Source: Anaeramoeba flamelloides
Taxonomy: Eukaryota > Metamonada > Anaeramoebidae
Length of the DNA: 64,000 nucleotides
Reading direction: 5' to 3'
Assembly (NCBI GenBank): GCA_027625915.1
Contig: JANTQA010000072.1
Span: 1,488,001 to 1,552,000, forward strand
Below the pieces are notes generated by a model, which saw only the letters and a program-made list of their open reading frames with translations, was not told the DNA's origin and searched no databases. The position numbers were made by a program, and so were the translations under genes. How positions within the stretch are numbered: the first letter of the stretch is position 1; each line of letters begins with the position of its first letter. Shown piece by piece: positions 49,270-61,800 of the stretch.

Positions 49270-52182
49270 TCTCTTGTTTTAATTAAATTGTTGATATTGT
49301 AGATGTTATTTACCTACTCCAAAATAATAATAATAATCATAATAAATGTATTCTCTTAGCATATACACTCAGGTACCCACATATAATCCAATTTGTATAC
49401 AGAATGGGTTCTAATCATTTTTTTTGATCAAAAGTGTACTTATCTTAAATAAAAAGACCATTCAAACATTATTAAATGATTCGGGGGTATGTTAGAATAT
49501 TCAAATATAAACTAATCCCTTTTTTCTTTTTTTTTTTTTTTTTTTTCATTTTATCACATTACAAATTTTTATTTAAAAAAATCAAGATTAGCAATAGTCC
49601 TAAATTTAAATATTTTAAGTTTCATACATAACACAAGATTTGATCTATTCTCAAAAAAAAAAAATAAAAAAAAATTAGTTCATAAATTAATTTTGATTGG
49701 AAGTGATAAGTAATTAAAAATATTTGTTTTTCTACATTGTTAATTTTTTTATTTAGCAGTATTTTTGATTGTTTGAAAAAATTAAACTTTTTATTGTTAA
49801 AAATATCTCTACCCATTTAAAATGATCCTTTTTTTTTTTTTGTATTATAGAACTAAACAAGGCAACTTCCAAATGAAATCCAATTATTTTTACAAGATTG
49901 TCTATTTGAAATAATTAATTGAAAAAAGTATAGGTCATTTTATACATAAACTTTATTTTTTTTTAAAAAAATGATTTTGAATTCATATGTCTAAATATAC
50001 AGAGACAATGGTTTTTTTTTTGAAATTTTTGTTTTAATGGATATAACTTCCTAAATTTGATTAGAATATTGTTAAATACAACTCTTGATTCACTATTTTG
50101 GTTCAAAAAAGCTCCAGAATCTTTTACTAAAAATTTAAAAAAAAAAATAAAAACATTTTAAACTTTTTTATTATTTTATAGTTTACAAAATCAAAATAAT
50201 TTAAAGATCAGTCAAAAGGTTGGTGAATTTAGCTTGTTTTTCTTGAGAATTGGATCAAATATTGAAAACAATTTTAATTTTTTAAAAAAAAATAAATTGA
50301 AATTTTTTTCTCTGAAAAAATACAACTCCTTTTTTTACTGTGCTGGGTGGAATACAAACCACCAAAACAAAAACAATTTTAAAACTTGTATATGAAATTA
50401 AACTGTTGCTTCTATGAGTTAAGAAAATAAATTGCTCTTTTTTTTTATACTTTCTTTCATCAAAAAAAAACATAAAATCCTAATTACTACCAAACATTCA
50501 AGTTATAAATGTTTTTTTTTTTCAATGTCTATTTGTAATTTTTCAAACTCACTTATAAATAAATAATCTCAAAAAGTAAAATCTCATTAATGAAAATGAG
50601 TACCAAAACCCCTGATATCTTTCAAAGATTTAATTTTTTAAATAAAAATTTAACTTCAAAACAAGCAATTAAATGCTGTTTTTCAGTCATGATCTAAACA
50701 AAATAACGTTGTATCCTTTAGAATTTGAAATTGTTCAAGGTGGTTTTCAAAAAAAAATATTTAAAAAAAAAATAAATACCTTCTTACATTTCTTAAAATT
50801 GGAGTATTTGAATACATTTCTTTTTTTTCAATTTATAAATCTATTTTAGATAAATCTCTTATGATCAAAAAATAGATTACCTAAACTTGTTTAGCCTTGT
50901 TAAATTCAAATTTCTATTTCTAACTCTTAATTCAATTCTAAATTAATCAGTTTTTTAATAATGTTTCCACAATAAGTAAAAATTGTTTCAGTTTATTATC
51001 CTTGAAAATGTTTTTTCTTTTATTAGTTTATTGATTAACAATTCTAATCGATTTTTTAATATTCAAATAAGAACTAAAATTACTTTTGGTGTCAATTACT
51101 GGAAATTAGAAAATAATAAAAATACTGGAATTGTAGCGAAAGACTACATTGATATCAAGTTATTTTCAACATTTTTTGTTCTTATAAAAAGTAAAAGGAA
51201 ATGAAAATTTTTTGTCTGTATTTAAAAAGTAGCATAAAGCCATGTTATCAAAATATTGAAGTATAATTTCATGATATCAATTGGGGTTTTATTAAAAATA
51301 AATTTAAATATTTTATGATTTTTTTTAAAAATAATTCCACAAAAATAAATTGGAAATTTTATTTTATTAAAATTAATTATCATAGAGAGTGGAAATTTTA
51401 TTTTTATTTTTTTTTGTCATAAAATTTTTATTGGGGTATTATCTCCTCATTCTGGAGAGTGGCGTGAAGTGGATATGTTTTTTATCGTTACATGTTTTGA
51501 TTAGAAATTTATTAGACTTTTTCATATAAAAGTCTGACTTTTACGATAATATAATTATTTCATTTAAATAATCATTCTTTTACGAATAACTTAGCTTTTC
51601 GCGAAAAAAAATATTTTATCATGAAAAAAGTCAATTCTACTGAAAAAGTATTTTGAAGTAATCAAATTTTGTGAAAAAAAAATTATCATTTTTGAAACAC
51701 AATATTTTTTTTTTTAAAATCTTTATGAATTTTCCAGAATTACCAAGACATTAAATTAATCAGATTCTTTATTTAAGACGAAATTTATAAGTTGATAGAT
51801 TTTTTTTTGTTGAAACAACAAACGGATGTTTAAAACTAAATTATTTTTTAATGTGAACAAAAAAACAAACAAAAAGATATCAGGGATCGGATCAAAGCAA
51901 TTACTGAATTTTTTTCTGATTTGATTGGCAAATTTATTTATCTCTTCTTGTCATCAACTCAAATAAAAACTTAACACAAATTCTCATTTCTCGATCTTTC
52001 TTTGTGTCATATGTTGCAATGAAAGGAAAATACTTTTGGATAATATCAACCAAATTGAAATTCTATATTTGATTGTAACCAACAAAACAATTTTCTAAAG
52101 TATTCTGGGACATTAAAGGAAACGTTTGTCATTTTTAAAGCCCTTTAAATAGTAGAATCATACAATCACAAATCAGAAAGAA
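49270..52182. other. intergenic, nothing firm
   Basis: About 2.9 kb of A/T tracts. Short frames at 49622-49816 (minus), 50282-50473 (minus) and 50983-51204 (plus) show no motifs. Confidence 0.4.
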
Positions 52183-52335
52183 ATGTTTAAAAAACTTGTT
52201 ATCTTATTTTTGTTCTTGTTCTTTTTATCATTTTGTATTTTGGAGAAATTCTACACTAAAGTTGAAATGATTTGTTTTTTTATAATCGATCGTTTAGATC
52301 TCATCGAAATTTCTCCTTTATTCTTGGGAATTTAA
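52183..52335 (+). CDS. possible small secreted or membrane protein, or first exon (weak)
   Basis: An ATG at 52183 opens a 50-codon frame beginning MFKKLVILFLFLFFLSF, a textbook signal peptide or anchor, then ILEKFYTKVEMICFF and ending FLGI. It could be a complete tiny protein or a first exon with a donor at AAA|GTTGAA. Further frames at 52517-52816 and 52755-52979 are not linked to it. No family recognised; hydrophobic chance frames are common in T-rich DNA. Confidence 0.25.
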   Translation: MFKKLVILFLFLFFLSFCILEKFYTKVEMICFFIIDRLDLIEISPLFLGI

Positions 52336-53327
52336 CTTTTGAAGCTAAAATAACTTTTTTTAAAAGGCTCTTCTACCCTTGGTTCCAGCCTATTTTCTTA
52401 ATTGGTTTTTAATTGTTTGTTTGTATCGAAATATGGAATTTTTATAATTGTTTCAAAAAAGACGTGTTCTTTTATTTTCATTTATTTTTACTGAACTGAA
52501 AAAATAAATCTAATTAATGGTTTTAAATCTTTCATTTTTGTTTTCTTTCACAAGAAAACATTTTTTTTTTTTAATAGAAGATCTGAAACAAAAAGATTTT
52601 CAAATTGATTTAGTATTTGTTCAACAAACCCTCTTATTAGATATGTTTTATTTGCGAAAAACAGTACTTTTACTTACCAGTGAAAACCTCGACATTTTTG
52701 TGATAAAAGCACTTATTAGCGAAAAAGTATTTATTCACAAAAAAAATAAGTTTTTTGCGGACAACTATAAATATTTTGCTGTCATTTATATATATCCACG
52801 AATTTGTCACATTTAAATGTAAAACTCTAATGGATTTTGTAATCAAAACAACAATTAAAAAAAAACCTAACGACAGCGAATGTTTTTTTCTTTTATTAAT
52901 TGGAATTGCTTTCCATTTCCAAGTCCCTGTAATTTCAGTTATTTCTATCTCCTTTTGTGTTTTTTGTGTTTACAATTAAAAAAATGTTTCGATTTTTATT
53001 TTGTCATCGTTATAAAATGAGGGATCTCAAGTATGGTGTTTCTAAAAAAACCCTCTCGGTGGTGGTATGACTAATAAAGCTTTTTGCAATGTTTTAATTG
53101 CTTTTAAAGAATTTTCAAATCTTGAAAATGAACAAAGTTAAAAATCATCAATTTAAAATTATTTTATTTCCAATGAAAAGTCTTTTAAAATAATCTAAAT
53201 TAAAATTTCAAAATTTTCCACACAGTTAAAACTGTTCAAACAATCACAAAAATACAATTTCATTCAAATTAGAAATAATTTTGATTTTTGAAAAATAAGA
53301 AAATCATTTTTTCATCATTTAGTTTTT

Positions 53328-53590
53328 TTGTTTTCATTTCATTTTTTTAATTACCAAACTTGTTTCCGTACGATCGAAATATTTTTTTCAACGATTGATA
53401 TTAGGTTAAAGTGTTGAGTTGTTTCAAAATATAAGAACTCAAATAAAATTAGTTGGTGGTATCTAACAATTTGATCGATCAATATTCCTAATAGAATTTT
53501 TACACATTTATCAGAGCATTTTTTTGCTTTGCCCATCTCCAAAATTTTTAACACACCGATAATTATTTATTTGTTTTGATAATTATTTAT
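53328..53590 (-). pseudogene. decayed mariner-type transposase N-terminus, copy 2
   Basis: The better preserved partner of 9592-9842. The minus strand reads MGKAKKCSDKCVKILLG, LIDQIVRYHQLILFEF and QHFNLISIVEKNISI over about 60 codons, like the DNA-binding helix-turn-helix start of mariner-like transposases. No catalytic DDE part was found nearby. Confidence 0.45.
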
Positions 53591-54736
53591 TTTTTTGTTT
53601 TGTGAGTATTGGAATTTATAAACAAGTGTTAACATTTCAATTGGTAAAAGGTTCTAAGTTTATATTTCTTCAAGAATTGATTAAATAAGATTTTTTTTTC
53701 AAAAATTGAATTTTGGTGTGTATTAAATTTTGAATTGGAGTTTAGATGAAACTTACCAATTTTAAATAATTATCTAAACACCAAAACATGATCTTTTGAA
53801 AAAGGTGTTATTTTTACACTTTCGTGGAAATTAATATATTGGTTCCATTAATTGGGTTAGTCAATTTTTTTTTTAAAAGTTTACTTTCGATTAAATTCAA
53901 ATAATTAAATTAAGGACTGCGTTTCCAATCACTCGAGAGTGTTGAATTAGAGTGTTCCTTAACTTTCTCCTCACAAAAAGAATTTTCAGTCTGAAGAAAT
54001 TGGACAAAAAAATACTAGTTTTGAGTGTTAAAAACTAAAACAAATTACTGAAAATTAAAATTATTTAACAGATCTTTGAATGGAAATGTAAATAATAAAT
54101 GGGCCTTCAGGGATTTTCGATCCTAAGATCAAATTTGAAAACGTTTCAAAACTGTAAAAGCAACCGTAAATATTTTTTAGAACAGCCATAGGAATTGTTT
54201 TGTGTTTATAGATTTGAAATCAAAATTATGAAATTGTAAAATCAAAATTTGGTAGGATCTAAGAAAGGGTAAAAGTGTTTAAATTTACCATTTTTTGTAA
54301 AAGAAAAGAAATTCTCAGTATGGAAATTTAAGTGAGATTATGGAACTCTTTCAAGGGGTGTTTTTATCCACAAATTCACCCTTTTTCACCCGAAAACGTA
54401 GTCCTGAAAATTCTACAATTTTATGAAAAATCTTTAAATCAATACTTTTAAAGAATTTGGTTTCTCTTGGCGGAATTTCAAAAAAAAAGTTATTCAAATC
54501 ATTAACTTTTTTTGTGTTAATTTTATCACGGTGTGACGGGCTCTTTTTATAAATTGTTCACTAATTAATTTTGTTTTATTCTTTTTGTTGCCTACAATTT
54601 TTGGAGAAACAATGAATAAATTTACTTTTTTTTGCTTGTTATTAAAATGGCTTTTTTTGAATTAAGACCAGTATTTTTGTTCAATTTTTCAATTTTTCGA
54701 ATGAAAACCGTTTGGAAAATTTGATACAATTACTCT

Positions 54737-55241
54737 TTATTTGAAAGACATTTCACTTGAATTAAAAAAATAAAAAAAGATTTTGACTTGGTTATTTTTG
54801 TTTGTGAGCGAAATAATTTTCAAAATGAAGCAAAAAAAGAAGTGTGAAGAAACAAAAGAAATAAATTCGTACTCATTTGGTTCGTAATTAGGATTGAACA
54901 TTATTTGTTTTGGAGAATTCTGTTTTAGTGATAAGATCAAAGCTTTACAACACTCTTTTAATAATATGTCTTTGTTGGATTGGAACGAAAGGTTGTCGTT
55001 TTGTAAAAAGTCTTTCAACCAGTCAAGTGCATTTTTTTCTTTTTGTTCGCCTAAACAACAAAAAAGAAATGTAAAAAAAAAGATCGGAAAGGATAAGCTT
55101 GATAAAGAATTAAAAAAAAAAACAAAAAGTTACTCATTGCAAGAAATAAAAAAAAATGATTCAAGATACTTTTTGTATTGTCTTTTTGGTCAAGCCAAAA
55201 TTCCAATGAAAACAGGGTCACTTTTCAAAAAATTCATTTAG
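54737..55241. other. overlapping protein-like frames on both strands; one likely real exon
   Basis: Plus: a frame from about 54888 to 55241, open for 118 codons (LDWNERLSFCKKSFNQ, KKKIGKDKLDKELKK, ending GSLFKKFI), preceded by a plausible acceptor TAATTAG. Minus: exons that fit in phase at 55220..55134, 55050..54873 and 54755..54737 (EKNALDWLKDFLQND, then LLKECCKALILSLK, ending EMSFK). Stop-free runs this long are unlikely by chance here, so one strand probably codes. I cannot decide which and recognise neither product. Confidence 0.35.
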
Positions 55242-55746
55242 CTTGTTCTATTTTCTAGTTCTTTTCATTTATTCTATTTGCATACTAAATGTCAAAAAAT
55301 TTTCACTTAATTTTCTGGATTTTTCTTGGAACAAATAGAGTTTTCAAATAACAAAGGTACATTGTTGGTTGTGATCTTTTTTTATTTGTTTGATTCTTTT
55401 CTATATTTTGGATTTGGTATATAGTCTGTGGGTTGGTCATCTTAAATTTACCAAATTATAATAAAAACCAAGATAATCAGCTTTTATTTTTAATCTCTTT
55501 AGAAACCAAATACTAGTTCTTTGATAAGACCCTAATTCCTCTGTTCTGTGCTCCTATATAGGAATCTAAAATACTCAATAGCTACAAGACTTGAAATACC
55601 ATTGGGTTGGTGAGAATAATAAAAAACAGTTTGTTTGCTCAAGCTATTCTAAAAACATAGTCTCAACGTTGTAAAGTAGAAAGTAAACTGATTAAAATGG
55701 GTGATTTCGTTGTTTGAAGTCCCATCAAAAAATTATTTACAACGTA

Positions 55747-56225
55747 CAGTGATCAAAATAATGCGTGCACAACGACTTTAATCCGTGTTTCGAAATATTA
55801 TCCGTGCTTTTTTTTATTCTTGTTCCAATGTAACATCCAATCTACTACCAAATAGTATACCTGAGCCCAAATCAATTTTGAAAGTAAAGGTCTGGTTATT
55901 TCCAGTAAAATTTAAAGTATTCATGCAAATAGTTGAAAATTTTCTATAATATTCGCATTTTTTCATGGAATTTTTTGTTTTTTTTATTGATTAAAATTTA
56001 CTTAAAAATTAACTCTATTTTTTGAGATAAATTTGCAAATTTGATCCTTCATTTTTAGAATTTCTTTTTAAATAATAGAACTTTAAGAAACCAATACCAT
56101 ATTTTTTTAGGGTTTATTATTGGTTTCTTTGATTGGTTAATGTATAGGTTTTCTATAACAAAAAAACACGCTTTTTATTTTGAAACACACATTAAATTTT
56201 TTTGCATGCTTTAATTTGACTACAG
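55747..56225 (-). mobile_element. ~475 bp Tc1/mariner-like element, copy 3
   Basis: TA on both sides (55745-55746, 56226-56227). The ends are CAGTGATCAAAATAATGCGT and, reverse complemented, CTGTAGTCAAATTAAAGCAT. It is 479 bp, full-length by comparison with copy 1. A GCGTG/CGTGTTTCGAAATA motif repeats near both ends. No open frame of note. Confidence 0.8.
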
Positions 56226-56300
56226 TAGTTTTTTTAAAACAAAAAACGGGTGTTTGGTTTTTGATGAGATAAAAAATTTTAGATGAATATCTTTGTTTTA

Positions 56301-56428
56301 CACCCGTTTCAACTCATGTCTGAATCTCACTCATTCGTTGAATGGTCGGGAAACATTTTAAATTGACTTGGAAGGTTTCCCAACCATTCAAGGAATGAGT
56401 GTGATTCACACCTGAGTTGAAACAGCTG
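56301..56428. mobile_element. 128 bp fold-back MITE
   Basis: An almost perfect palindrome: arms of about 55 bp (GTTTCAACTCATGTCTGAAT ... GAATGGTCGGGAAAC) around a 20 bp loop, with TA on each side (56299-56300, 56429-56430). Left and right arms differ at only a few bases, so it is young or selected. It lies 73 bp from copy 3 of the ~475 bp family. Confidence 0.75.
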
Positions 56429-57163
56429 TAATGCTACAATAGTTTGGCAAATTGTGCCTTCTTAGTTAAGGCTTTATACCAAATCCAAAATATAAAAAAG
56501 AATCAAACAAATAAAAACAGATCACAAACAACAACCTATCTGTGTTATTTGAAAACTATATTTGTTCCAAGAAAAATCAGAAAAAGGAAAAAAATTTTCC
56601 TTCGTTTACCCAAAATCCAGCTCAAAACATTTATTGATTATCTTAATAAAACTTAAAAATTGAAAATTCTAAAAAAGAAATATCTTCTTGTTAAGAAACT
56701 AGTCCGGGTCTTTGGTTTATTCTCTGAATTGTAATGAAATGTAATACGTTTCTCGGAAAAACACAAAAACTTTGAAAAAAACTTCGACTTGTGAACTCTA
56801 AAAATTTTTATAAAAGAGATTATTATTCTATTTTGGATTAGATTTAAAGTTATAGACAATCTTTGTTAGTTATTTAGAAATTCAAAAACAGTGAATAAAT
56901 ATTTTACAGTAGACCAAAATTCCTTCTTATAACTTTGAAAAAAACCAAACAAGTTATTATTCGTACAAACTTTTTTCTATAAATTGTAAAACAAGTCTCT
57001 CGTTAAATAGAAAGATCTTGAGAGTTTTTTTGTCACAAATCGTGTTATTTGGTGTCCTTTGTGAAATTATTGACCTTTCCTTAGTTGTTTATTATTACAA
57101 AAAAATGAATACTGTTTTCATTTTTTTTTAAATTTTTCATAAAAATTCTTCTTCAAAATTAAT

Positions 57164-57893
57164 ATGAGATATTACCAAGTTGTAGGTCGAGCCATTCCAA
57201 CAAAAAAAGTACAAAACCCACAAATTTATAGAATGAAACTTTTTGCACCAAACAGTGTTGTCGCAAAAGCACGTTTTTGGTATTTCACAAAAAGACTTGT
57301 AAAAATTAAAAAAGTCAAAGGAGAGATTCTTTCTGTTGATGAAGTAAAAATATTTCTTTTTTCTTTCTTTTCTTCATTGAATTGTTTTGAAAATTTTTTT
57401 GTTTTTCACAACAATTTGCTTTTTGTTTTTTTTTTTTTTCTTTTTCTTAAAAATTTAAAATTAATTTTGTGATTGTGTACCCTTGCTAACAAATACCCAA
57501 TTGATATTTTTCATCTTTGAAAAAATAAAAAAATAACAAAAACAAATCCAAAACAAAAAGATTTTTGAAAAGGATCCCGAAACAGTCAAAAATTATGGTA
57601 TTTGGTTAAGATACAACTCAAGATCTGGAAAACACAACATGTACAAAGAATACCGAGACGTTACCTTAACAGGAGCCATCCAGCAAATGTACAACGAAAT
57701 GGCAGGAAACCATAAAGCAAGATTCCAATCGATCCAAATCATCAAAACTAAGGTTCTTGAAGACAAAGAATGCAAACGACCACAAACACTCCAATTCCAT
57801 GATCCTAACTTAAAATTCCCATTGATCCACCGTGCAACCAAAAAGAATAAAGAAAGAAGACCAACCTTCACCAAAAAGAAACCATTTATCTAA
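57164..57893 (+). CDS. RPL18A: 60S ribosomal protein eL20 (L18a), 2 exons
   Basis: A structural protein of the large ribosomal subunit. Exon 1 (57164..57343) encodes MRYYQVVGRAIPTKK, RMKLFAPNSVVAKARFWYF and ends SVDE; exon 2 (57561..57893) continues in phase 0 with IFEKDPETVKNYGIWLRYNS, then GKHNMYKEYRDVTLTGAI, FHDPNLKFPLIHR and a basic end TFTKKKPFI. Predicted 170 residues against 176 in human; the shorter N-terminus (no KASGTL-type extension) explains the difference. The intron is 217 nt, GTAAAA...ACAAAAAG. The ATG at 57164 is the only one that fits the family. The stretch before the ATG (56900-57163) presumably holds the promoter; no specific element was recognised. Confidence 0.96.
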
Positions 57894-58469
57894 GAAAATT
57901 GCTTTCGTTTTTTTGTCTACTTGTTTTTAATCAAGATAAATTAATTACTAAAAATAGAGAGAATTATTTTTTGTGTGAATGGTATTTTATCATTACGAAC
58001 TAAAATAAACCAGTTAATAAACTAATAAAAAAACTTTAAAAAATACAAATTGTCTAATAGGCTCAAATAATAAAAAATTTAGAAATTTTGTCTAAAATAC
58101 AACTTTTTGTTTTGAAATTGTTTTTTTTTTTAAACAGCAAAAATAAATAGATATGTGAATTATCGCTGTTTTTTTTTGATTTGGAAAAAGAATTGTTGTG
58201 TTGATAATTTATCTATTTGTGCTAATTTCTTGTATATTCCTCTAAAATCAAAAAGAAAATTCATTATTTGCAGGAAATAAGATATGAAGGCTCCCTAACG
58301 ATTCAGAAAAACGTTGAATTCATATCAGATCTACTAGACAAAAAAAAGATAATCTTTAGGGAAAAAACAAAAAAATTCATTCTAAATTGGGACTCAAAAT
58401 ATCAAGAGGTTAAAATATTACTACTAAATCAGAGAAAATAACCTCAAGTGATCAAAAATAACAACAATT
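57894..58469. other. 3' flank of eL20
   Basis: A/T-rich; nothing recognised. Confidence 0.4.
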
Positions 58470-58897
58470 AAGGGTTATCTAAAATAAAGTCACTATGAGG
58501 GGTGTATCGTTCAAAACATTGTGGAAATATGACCTTTATCTTTTTAGATACAGAAGAACTATTAAATTTCAAATTGTTTAGGAATTGTAAATTCAACCTG
58601 ATCAGAGTCTGAATTGGAAGAAGGTAGTAAAAACCACAACCCAACCATGATTCTTCAATGTCGGTTTTTTCAGAGGTTTTTATTGGAAACTAGACAATAA
58701 TCTTTAAATGGAAAAAATGGAAAGGTTTCAGAGGTTTTCAGTACTACCTTCCAATTAAGTATATGATCATGTCGTGTTTACAATACCTAAAAATTTGAAA
58801 TTTAATAATTCTTCTGGATCTAAAGAAATAAAGAGTCTAATTCCCGTATGGTTTCATTCGTAAGACCCCCATGATGGTTTTATTTTAGATAACCCTT
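58470..58897. mobile_element. 428 bp fold-back element, unknown superfamily
   Basis: Long inverted repeats of about 170-180 bp each: AAGGGTTATCTAAAATAAAG opens the left arm and its reverse complement closes the right. Shared internal strings include AAGAA(C/T)TATTAAATTTCAAA and TGAATTGGAAG/TTAATTGGAAGG. The arms carry many differences, so it is old. No target duplication was clear. Confidence 0.65.
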
Positions 58898-61800
58898 CAT
58901 GGGGTAGCCACCATAAAGTCAAAATTTTCACTTTATGATATTTTGAGAGAAGATGAGAAAATAAACATTTTTTGCTCTGGATCTATATATTTGCCTTCTT
59001 TTAGTATTCATCGTACTTGTTGAAAAACAATTTATTAATTTTAATTTGCAAAGTTTAATAAAATGCCACAATAGAACGAAAAGTTGATTTGTTTAATCCA
59101 CTTAAAATAGTGTTTGGAAAGTTAAATGGGTTTAAATTTTCGTCTTATCTCGGCATTTTATTGCGGCTTTTTATTTTATGTTGGATTAAAAATCTTATAA
59201 AAATTTTTTAAATAAAGTACTTTAAATACTCAAAATCAAATAAAACCACATCCTAAAATTAAACAAGATAATTTCAGATCCAATTGTCAATTCAAAAAAA
59301 AAAGTGAAAGGGTTGACTTATGGGATAGGACTCTTATTTTAATCGAACCTACTCTCAAATTTAAAAGGACAATTTTACTTAGATCAATAAAAAAAAAAAA
59401 CGAAATGGTAAAGAATCTTTAGATCTTTTTTTTTATATTAAACCTTTTTGTGAAATATTTTAAATTTAAATGGCTATTTTTACGAAATGAAATGGTCAAG
59501 CGATTATTTTAACTAAAGATAATTAAAAGTATAGAATACACTTCATGATTTCTATTACCCTGGATATTTGTAGTGTTAGTGAATCCAATAAACTCCTTTT
59601 CAAACAAAATTTCACACCCCTCAAATCATCAATACCGTCGATTTTGAATGTTAAAAAGATAATTACTTATTGGTGATTTCATTTGAAATATTCATTTTTT
59701 AATTTTTTGTTTTAGTATTTCTGGATATTGAACAGTTGAAAAATTAAAAAACAAGATAAGCATAAACTAATTTGGGAAATTATGTACCGGTATATAAAAA
59801 TGCAAACAGTTTTAGTACTTTTCGAATGAGCTAGATATAGGAATGATGAAAGACCATTATTGGATTGATGCATTGAATAAAGAAAAAAGAAAATAAAGAT
59901 AAAATCAACAATTCTAGCAAAATACCGATATGAATTGCCGATTTCTATCGTTAATGAGACTTTAAACAATAAAAGCGTGTCTTGTAAAGAGTTATGAATA
60001 AAATGTAAAGAACTTTTTCTCAATTCACCTAATTCAATGGTTTTTATTCTTTTTATATTTTTTTTAACTCACAATTTACAAAACGAGATTTCTCATTTCA
60101 AATAGAAGGACACACCAATTTTTAAAATATTGAATTTTAATTTTTATTGTTTTTTTTAATGAGTTTTAAATATTCAGTTGAGTTTTTTTTTTATGTTTTA
60201 AAGGGTTTCTTATATTTTAGAATGATACCACAATGAATTCGGTTCAATTATATATTAAACTTGAAATGATCAAAACCCTTTGATTTGAAAAAGTGTTTAT
60301 AATAAGAATTTGGGATCCAAGAATTATTCCATAATATATAGTATTGTCAATGTAAATACCAATCAACCCACCAACCAGATATAAAACCACAAGAAAAATA
60401 TCGTTTGATCTGATCACTGTATTAATTTTTTTCTTTTAGTTTATTGTTTCAAAATAGAAAGTTACTTTGGAGTTCATTTCATAATCAAATTATTATTTTT
60501 CTAATTCTAAACAATGTTAAAACTACTTAAAAAGTTACAAAGTTTTAAAATTTGAATAAATTTCTAACACTGGTATGAAGGCAAATATCATGATTTGCAA
60601 TTTATTCTTATAAAAATGAATCTCACAATTCCAAATAATTACAACATTTACTATAACTGATTAGAATTAAAATAAATAAGTTAAATTAATGTTGTTCTTC
60701 GAAATGAATAATTATTATGAATTTAAATTATTTTTTAAAATTCATAAAATCACAAATTTTAAAGATTATAAAGGTAATAGAAATATTATTTTTTTGATAT
60801 TATTATTCAGATATATTTTCTTAAATTGATTAGTTGAATTTGAATAAATCTGTTAAAAAAAACTTTAAACAGATCCTAGTTTAACCCTTCTAAAATTAGA
60901 ATATATCTGTATTTATTAAAATTCAAAAGAATTATCTAGAAAATATTATAATACTTTAGTAAAATAGAAACAAAATGATGTTTTTCATTTTACTAATAAT
61001 AAACAAGTTACTAAAACATACCAAGTAAGGCAAAAAAAAATTTTTTTAATTAAGTAATATAAAATTGTTTAATAGTATTAAAAGAATATAACCTAATTAA
61101 AAGGCACCGTCCTTTTAAAAGAATGACACTAATAATTAAAAAAATTATATAAGTAATAAGAATAAACGAATAAATGTCAATAAATCCCGAAATTCTATTT
61201 TATAAAATAGAATTTTGATAAAAAAAAATAATTATTATAATTGTTCTTTGAGATCTATAGAATAGTTAGATTTACAGAATATTTTTGGGATCTGGTTATA
61301 ATCAAATAATGAATGATTCTTATATAAATATAATCTCAAAATACAAAATGATTGAATACAGTCTTATATCTCAAAAAAATCCCCAAAAGAAAATTAAATA
61401 TATTTCTCCAAATTTAATTTTTTTTTTAGAATATTGTCTCCAAAATTTTCATTGAAGAAATTAAAAAAATTAAAGTTTAAGATATTTTTTTTTTTAATTT
61501 TTTGGGAATCCAGAACTTAAGAGTACCAATATAATATTAATAAATTATCACATATTTCAATATGAGTGGTTTTTATAGTGTTGTTACCCCCTTAAATGTA
61601 AACCCCATTGCAATCAAATCAAAAAAATATAAATAATTTTTAAAAAATTACTCAAAACACAAAAATTTTTACAATAACAAACTCCCTGAGAAAAGTTTGA
61701 AAGTTAAGAAATTTAAGATCAAATGAAATTGATAATAAAATATGTTTCAAATAATTTTAAAATATTTATTCATAAAAAAAGTCCCGAAAAAAAAAAAAAA

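Larger units (their letters stand above)
55316..56580. repeat. 110 bp inverted repeat pair enclosing two transposon relics
   Basis: 55316-55425 and 56471-56580 are about 90% matching reverse complements (shared TATACCAAATCCAAAATATA and TTGTTCCAAGAAAAATC). About 1 kb lies between, occupied by the TA-flanked elements 55747-56225 and 56301-56428. In both arms the same strand encodes a similar peptide (YQIQNI-KNQTNK-RSQ, YLCYLKT-FVPRKI). It may be an older inverted-repeat transposon broken up by later insertions, or an inverted duplication. Confidence 0.5.
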
